A stretch of 64,000 nucleotides of DNA from positions 8,644,206 to 8,708,205 of the forward strand of contig VXAZ01018984.1 of the NCBI GenBank assembly GCA_013399875.1, in the 5' to 3' direction. Position 1 is the first letter of the stretch, and every line of letters starts with the position of its first letter. The notes under the pieces were generated by a model. It had not been told where the DNA came from and did not search any database. It worked only from the letters and a program-made list of their open reading frames with translations. The stretch is from Gymnorhina tibicen. Taxonomy: Eukaryota; Chordata; Aves; Passeriformes; Artamidae. This document shows positions 60,041 to 64,000 of the stretch, in pieces. The position numbers and the translations under genes are program-made.

Positions 60041-63000
60041 ACTCCTACTAAAACCAGGTATTAACGTGTTACGGACTGCTGTGATAACGTTGAATATTTT
60101 GGGCAGCGGTGTGTGTGGGGGGATCCTTTCCCATAGTTTGCTTTGCCAACCTTCTCTCTTGTATTGATAGAGCAGAGGGGATGCCTAGGTAGGCTTATTC
60201 CACTTGGAAAGTAAATGGGAGAGAGGCATGAGCCAAGAGCCAGGCATGGGTTGGTGAAGAAAGGTTGATGGGAATAGTATTGTGGGTTTTGTAGCAGCAT
60301 GGTACTGTCAACTCGTAATTCTGGTGTTGTGCACATTGAGTTATGAAGACTGAGATGCCTCTCACAGAGAAGTGACAGGTGGAGAGGGACTTCAGTGGAA
60401 AGTTGAGATGTAGTTTTTCTTTTCCCACAATTTAAGTGTTTTCTCAACCCTCATATGGCCTTACATTGTTTTTCACCATCTTTTTTTTTTTTTTTCCTCC
60501 CTTCTAGTACATAATTTTGAAGATTAAATAATAAGATTCTGGTGAAGCATCTTCCATCACATATTCCTGTAGTGAACTGTAGCAGAAATGATCCTGTGGT
60601 GAAGTGAAAATGCAGATGAATGGCAGTAACTGTGTCTGAACCCAGCCTTGATTCACCGTACCTGCTGTTACCCGAGTAAATGCATTATTCATAATTTACA
60701 TGATACTTTCCCGAAGGCAATATACTTGAAAGCAATGTGTGTAATATAATGTGTCATTATTCCAGAGCCCTGAAAATGTCCTTTTATAATCCTCCTTAGC
60801 AGTACAGTTTATGTGATGTGGAAACTATTTTCTGGCACGTGTGCCTAAGCAGTGAGCCCTTTGTTAGATCCAATTAGAATTTCTCCCTTGATAGAGTGTG
60901 AGGCTCTAAAGCAGTGTTATGCTTGGCCGTGGACAAAATTAATCCAGTCAGTTGGGACTCCCTGCATCAACCTTCTGCGATCTCATGGTGTGGAATCACT
61001 GATACGTGCTTTTTACATTCAGCAAATCCAGGATTCGGTGCAGGAGGCAACAGCCAAGCCACTTTTCTGGCGTAGCAAACGACGTGTCAGCACATTTCAA
61101 AATTATTACATGAATATGAGCTACTGTACAATAATACTTTCCCCCACAAAGTGGTGTAACTTCTCTCCCACTGGTGAAGAGGGTTTCTCATTGATCTTTT
61201 AAAAAAATTTTTTTTTGCAAGTGTGTTGAATATGCTATAGATGCTTTGTTCATGAAGATACTTAAATACCATTTAAGAAAGCCAGATGTATTTTGTGTTT
61301 CTTCTGCACTGTAAATTGTGAAAAAAGGCCCAAACCCCAAACATTTTGTTGATTGCCAATTATCTTGTTTGCTTTAGCAAGTTTTTGGTTTAGCAAAGTG
61401 TTATAAAAGATTATTTCAGAAACTTAGCTTTAGGTTGCGTGTTAAGCACATCAATATCAGATGGGGTAAAATACTTTCAAGTGTCATGGATCGTTTTTTC
61501 CCCAAGTAGTTCCTATACTAAAATCTGTGAATGGAGAGTTAGTTGCTGTTGATGCTTTGCTAAAGCAAGAGTGGTAAATGTGATTTAAATCTAATCCAAC
61601 TTTACAGTTCTTCCTGAGAGCTTGTACGAAGGCCAGAATTGTTTTGACTGGTTTTGGTCCACAGAAATCTCTGTGAGCATTGAAACAACTCGTCAGTTTA
61701 TTGTGACATCTAAATGCTTTTAAACTCAGCCTTATTTTGCTGATTAACTGTGCTCTTCTAGTAGCTCCCAGAAGGAGCCAAATGCTGTACACCATATATA
61801 GGAAGCATGACCCCTATCTTGAAGATAACTCTAAAAAAGCCCCAAGTGCCACTTATTAATTGTGATACAACATTTTGTGAAATGCACATAGACGGGCATG
61901 TATTTAAATCATCTGGACAGCTATGACAGAGTTGGATTCTTGACATATTTCTTCATGTATGAACAGTTGCAGTTACTTTTCAGGTTTCAGTTTTTTGAAG
62001 TTAAGTAAGGATGGTACTATCCTAGAAAAAGGACATTAGAAAAAGGACGTATTTTAGTTATCTAGGTTTAAAGTGCAATTTATTGCAGTTATTATCTTTG
62101 TTTTAAGTTAGAATTTGAGGGCTAGTAAATCTTAAGTTAGCTCTGCAGCTATAGAGTGATGCAACTAAATTGTATTCTGGATGTATTTTGCATTTATCTG
62201 GAGGAATTCAGCTGCAGAATAAGTTTTAGATTGCCCTGGAAAGAAGTCATCAGTAGATGACTATGAGATTTACTGATATTAACAAATGTTCCTGACTGTA
62301 ACTGGTTTATGCAGGTTGGAAAGTGTGCAACTGATCAAGCAGATGCTAATTTATGTATCATGGGTTGTGCTGTTTTGTACCTAAATTTTGATATCTTCTT
62401 TCTCAAGATGAATTGAATTTCACAGTGCTGTGGAAAACACGCCCCTTTTAATTTTACAAATAAGCCTTCATGGTAACTTACTTCTTTGCGATTATAAAAG
62501 ATAGTTTATTTTACTGTCAACTAAACAATACATTTCTATATATCTTAAACCATAAAAAATTGTGAAATCCATTATTTCAGTATTGAAATACTTTTTGTAA
62601 GACTTAAATATTAATTTTTATGAATCAAAATTTTAGTATTATGCCACAGCTAGTGGAGATTTACCAAGGCTGAGAGCAACACCATTTTTAGCCCTCTATC
62701 TGTTCCTAAAAAGAAATTTTTGTGCATCTTTGGAATGAAGGTAAAGCGGCATGGGCCTCACTAAAGCATGCCAGAATAATTCTTATTTTAAACAACCCTA
62801 CCTGTTAGCTTAAAAATCTGTTCATAAATTACACTGTGTTACTAGGAGAAATATTTTGTCAGCTTATGATTTTTCTGTACTGGGTTTATATTTCCCATTT
62901 GGAGAAAAAGGTGACCTGCTGTCTTGATTATTGTCCTGGTCACATTCTGCTGCCTTGCTGCAAATCTGTTTTTTACTCTGTTCTCAAATCCTGTTGTTCT

Positions 63001-64000
63001 CTGGACTCTCTTGCTTCATTCATGCTCTCTGCCAAGCCCCATCAGTTGCACATCCTGTAATGCTTAGGTTGCTTTCAGGTTTGCATGGACATATGGACAG
63101 TTTGTTCCCTTTCCTTCGTTGTGCATGGCATCACCTTCTGTAGCATAACTATGTCTGTAAACCCAATTCTGATAAACTTTTAGGATCATTGTAACAGCTT
63201 TGAAAAATCATCCACATTGGTTGTATTATTACATACGTAGGGTGACTCTTCGAATGCAGCAAATAAAATGTTTTGGGAATTGTCTTACGGGTGTGTGTTT
63301 ATGTCAGCGTGCATGAAAGGAAAGGAAAGGAAAAAGAGGGAGGCATGCACTTGTTGGGAAGAGAGTTATAAACCACCATTCTTTGGGCATCATTTGCATA
63401 GTGTAGCACTGAAGGAAGCTTTGTGCAAACAGAAGAGCATAAGCCCCTCTTTTTGGTAGACTTGTGGCAGAGGAGGTGATGTTTCACATGAACCTTTCAC
63501 TGCATTTGCATTCATGGTGTGCTTGACTCACTGTGTTGGACCTCACTTCCGACAGTGGTAAGGTGGGGGAGGTACTGGCAACAGATCTCCTGAGAAAAAG
63601 GACCTGCATCCAATAGGAGAAATACAGAGTCATGAAATGAGTGTGTTCAAACTGGTCTGTTTGGGACTTGTGGAATACCCAGGGAACAGGAACGGATGGA
63701 ATTCCCCTCAAGTAGTACATAAATTTACCAGTTGGTTACCACCACCTACTTCCCTTTTTCCTTTTTCGTGGAAAAAGCAAACGCACGCTAGGAAAATTAA
63801 CAAGAAACCATTTGAAGGCCTTATTCTTCCAAAGAGGAAAGGAAGGATGAATATTTTATTTTGCTTTCTTTCACGTTGATTTCCTTCGCGTTTCGCGTTC
63901 AGGAAAGAGGGCATTCCGTAATACCTGCTTCGGCCCTGGTTGAGAATTAGCCTTCAGCTTTCCACTCCTGGACATGTGTTTTTCCTTCAGCGTGCAGTAT

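Larger units (their letters stand above)
41557..64000 (+). other. Inferred first intron of the downstream gene (BMPR1B?), continuing past the window
   Basis: No coding exon of a BMP type I receptor was found: there is no cysteine-rich extracellular domain, transmembrane segment, GS box or kinase motif. No other family was recognised either. If the donor at 41557 is real, all of this is intron. It contains CR1 fragments, one longer LTR, a possible ancient SINE piece, an exon-like segment at 46899-47045, an AT-rich enhancer-like block at 51421-52130, short (TTA)n at 57905-57922, a T15 run near 60481-60495 and a (GGAAA)n tract at about 63315-63334. Confidence 0.4.

Noticed and set aside
1..64000. 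tRNA, rRNA, CRISPR array, bacterial operon or transfer signs
   Set aside because: None was seen. Splice sites, CR1 elements and the CpG island show ordinary vertebrate nuclear DNA.

Overview
The window looks like nuclear DNA from a bird. It is AT-leaning and gene-poor. Its interspersed repeats are mostly CR1-type LINE fragments with typical avian 3' tails, plus avian endogenous-retrovirus LTR remnants. The large GC-rich block behaves like a vertebrate CpG island. The LTR at about 58.6 kb is of a kind I associate with non-galliform birds (Neoaves), but that is recall, not something I could test. Repeat load is low, as expected for birds. One undetermined base (N) lies at 41668.

Only one protein-coding gene can be read directly. 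The last two coding exons of PDLIM5 (ENH, an Enigma-family PDZ-LIM protein) lie on the + strand at 2591-2706 and 3336-3425. Both have clean splice sites, and together they encode a complete third LIM zinc-binding domain and the C-terminus. Bases 1-2590 and 2707-3335 are introns. The 3' UTR probably ends near 3815, after an AATAAA signal at 3792. All earlier PDLIM5 exons lie outside the window.

From about 3.8 to 41.1 kb I see intergenic sequence with no convincing exon. It holds CR1 fragments (6.9-7.5, 18.2-18.3 and 30.9-31.6 kb), a minus-strand LTR with recognisable TATA and polyadenylation signals (11.14-11.41 kb), the tip of another LTR (13.2 kb), an (AAT)n microsatellite (24.95 kb), and two CpG-enriched patches (4.6-4.9 and 16.2-16.7 kb) that stand out from their CpG-poor surroundings.

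At 41.16-41.91 kb there is a strong CpG island with a GC box, a G-quadruplex motif and strong splice donors at 41557 and 41566. It is most simply read as the promoter and non-coding first exon of the next + strand gene. From the conserved vertebrate order PDLIM5 then BMPR1B, I infer BMPR1B. No BMPR1B coding exon is present in the window, so this is a synteny-based inference. The rest of the window (41.56-64.0 kb) would then be its long first intron. It contains CR1 fragments at 47.46-48.38 and 59.83-60.04 kb, a degraded ERVL-like LTR at 58.56-59.10 kb, and an AT-rich, homeobox-site-rich block at 51.4-52.1 kb with a perfect 10-bp hairpin that might be an enhancer.

I found no tRNA, rRNA, CRISPR array or operon, and no convincing undescribed biological system. 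The most unusual items are a 13-bp perfect hairpin in the PDLIM5 intron, the two orphan CpG-rich patches, and an exon-like segment at 46.9-47.05 kb.
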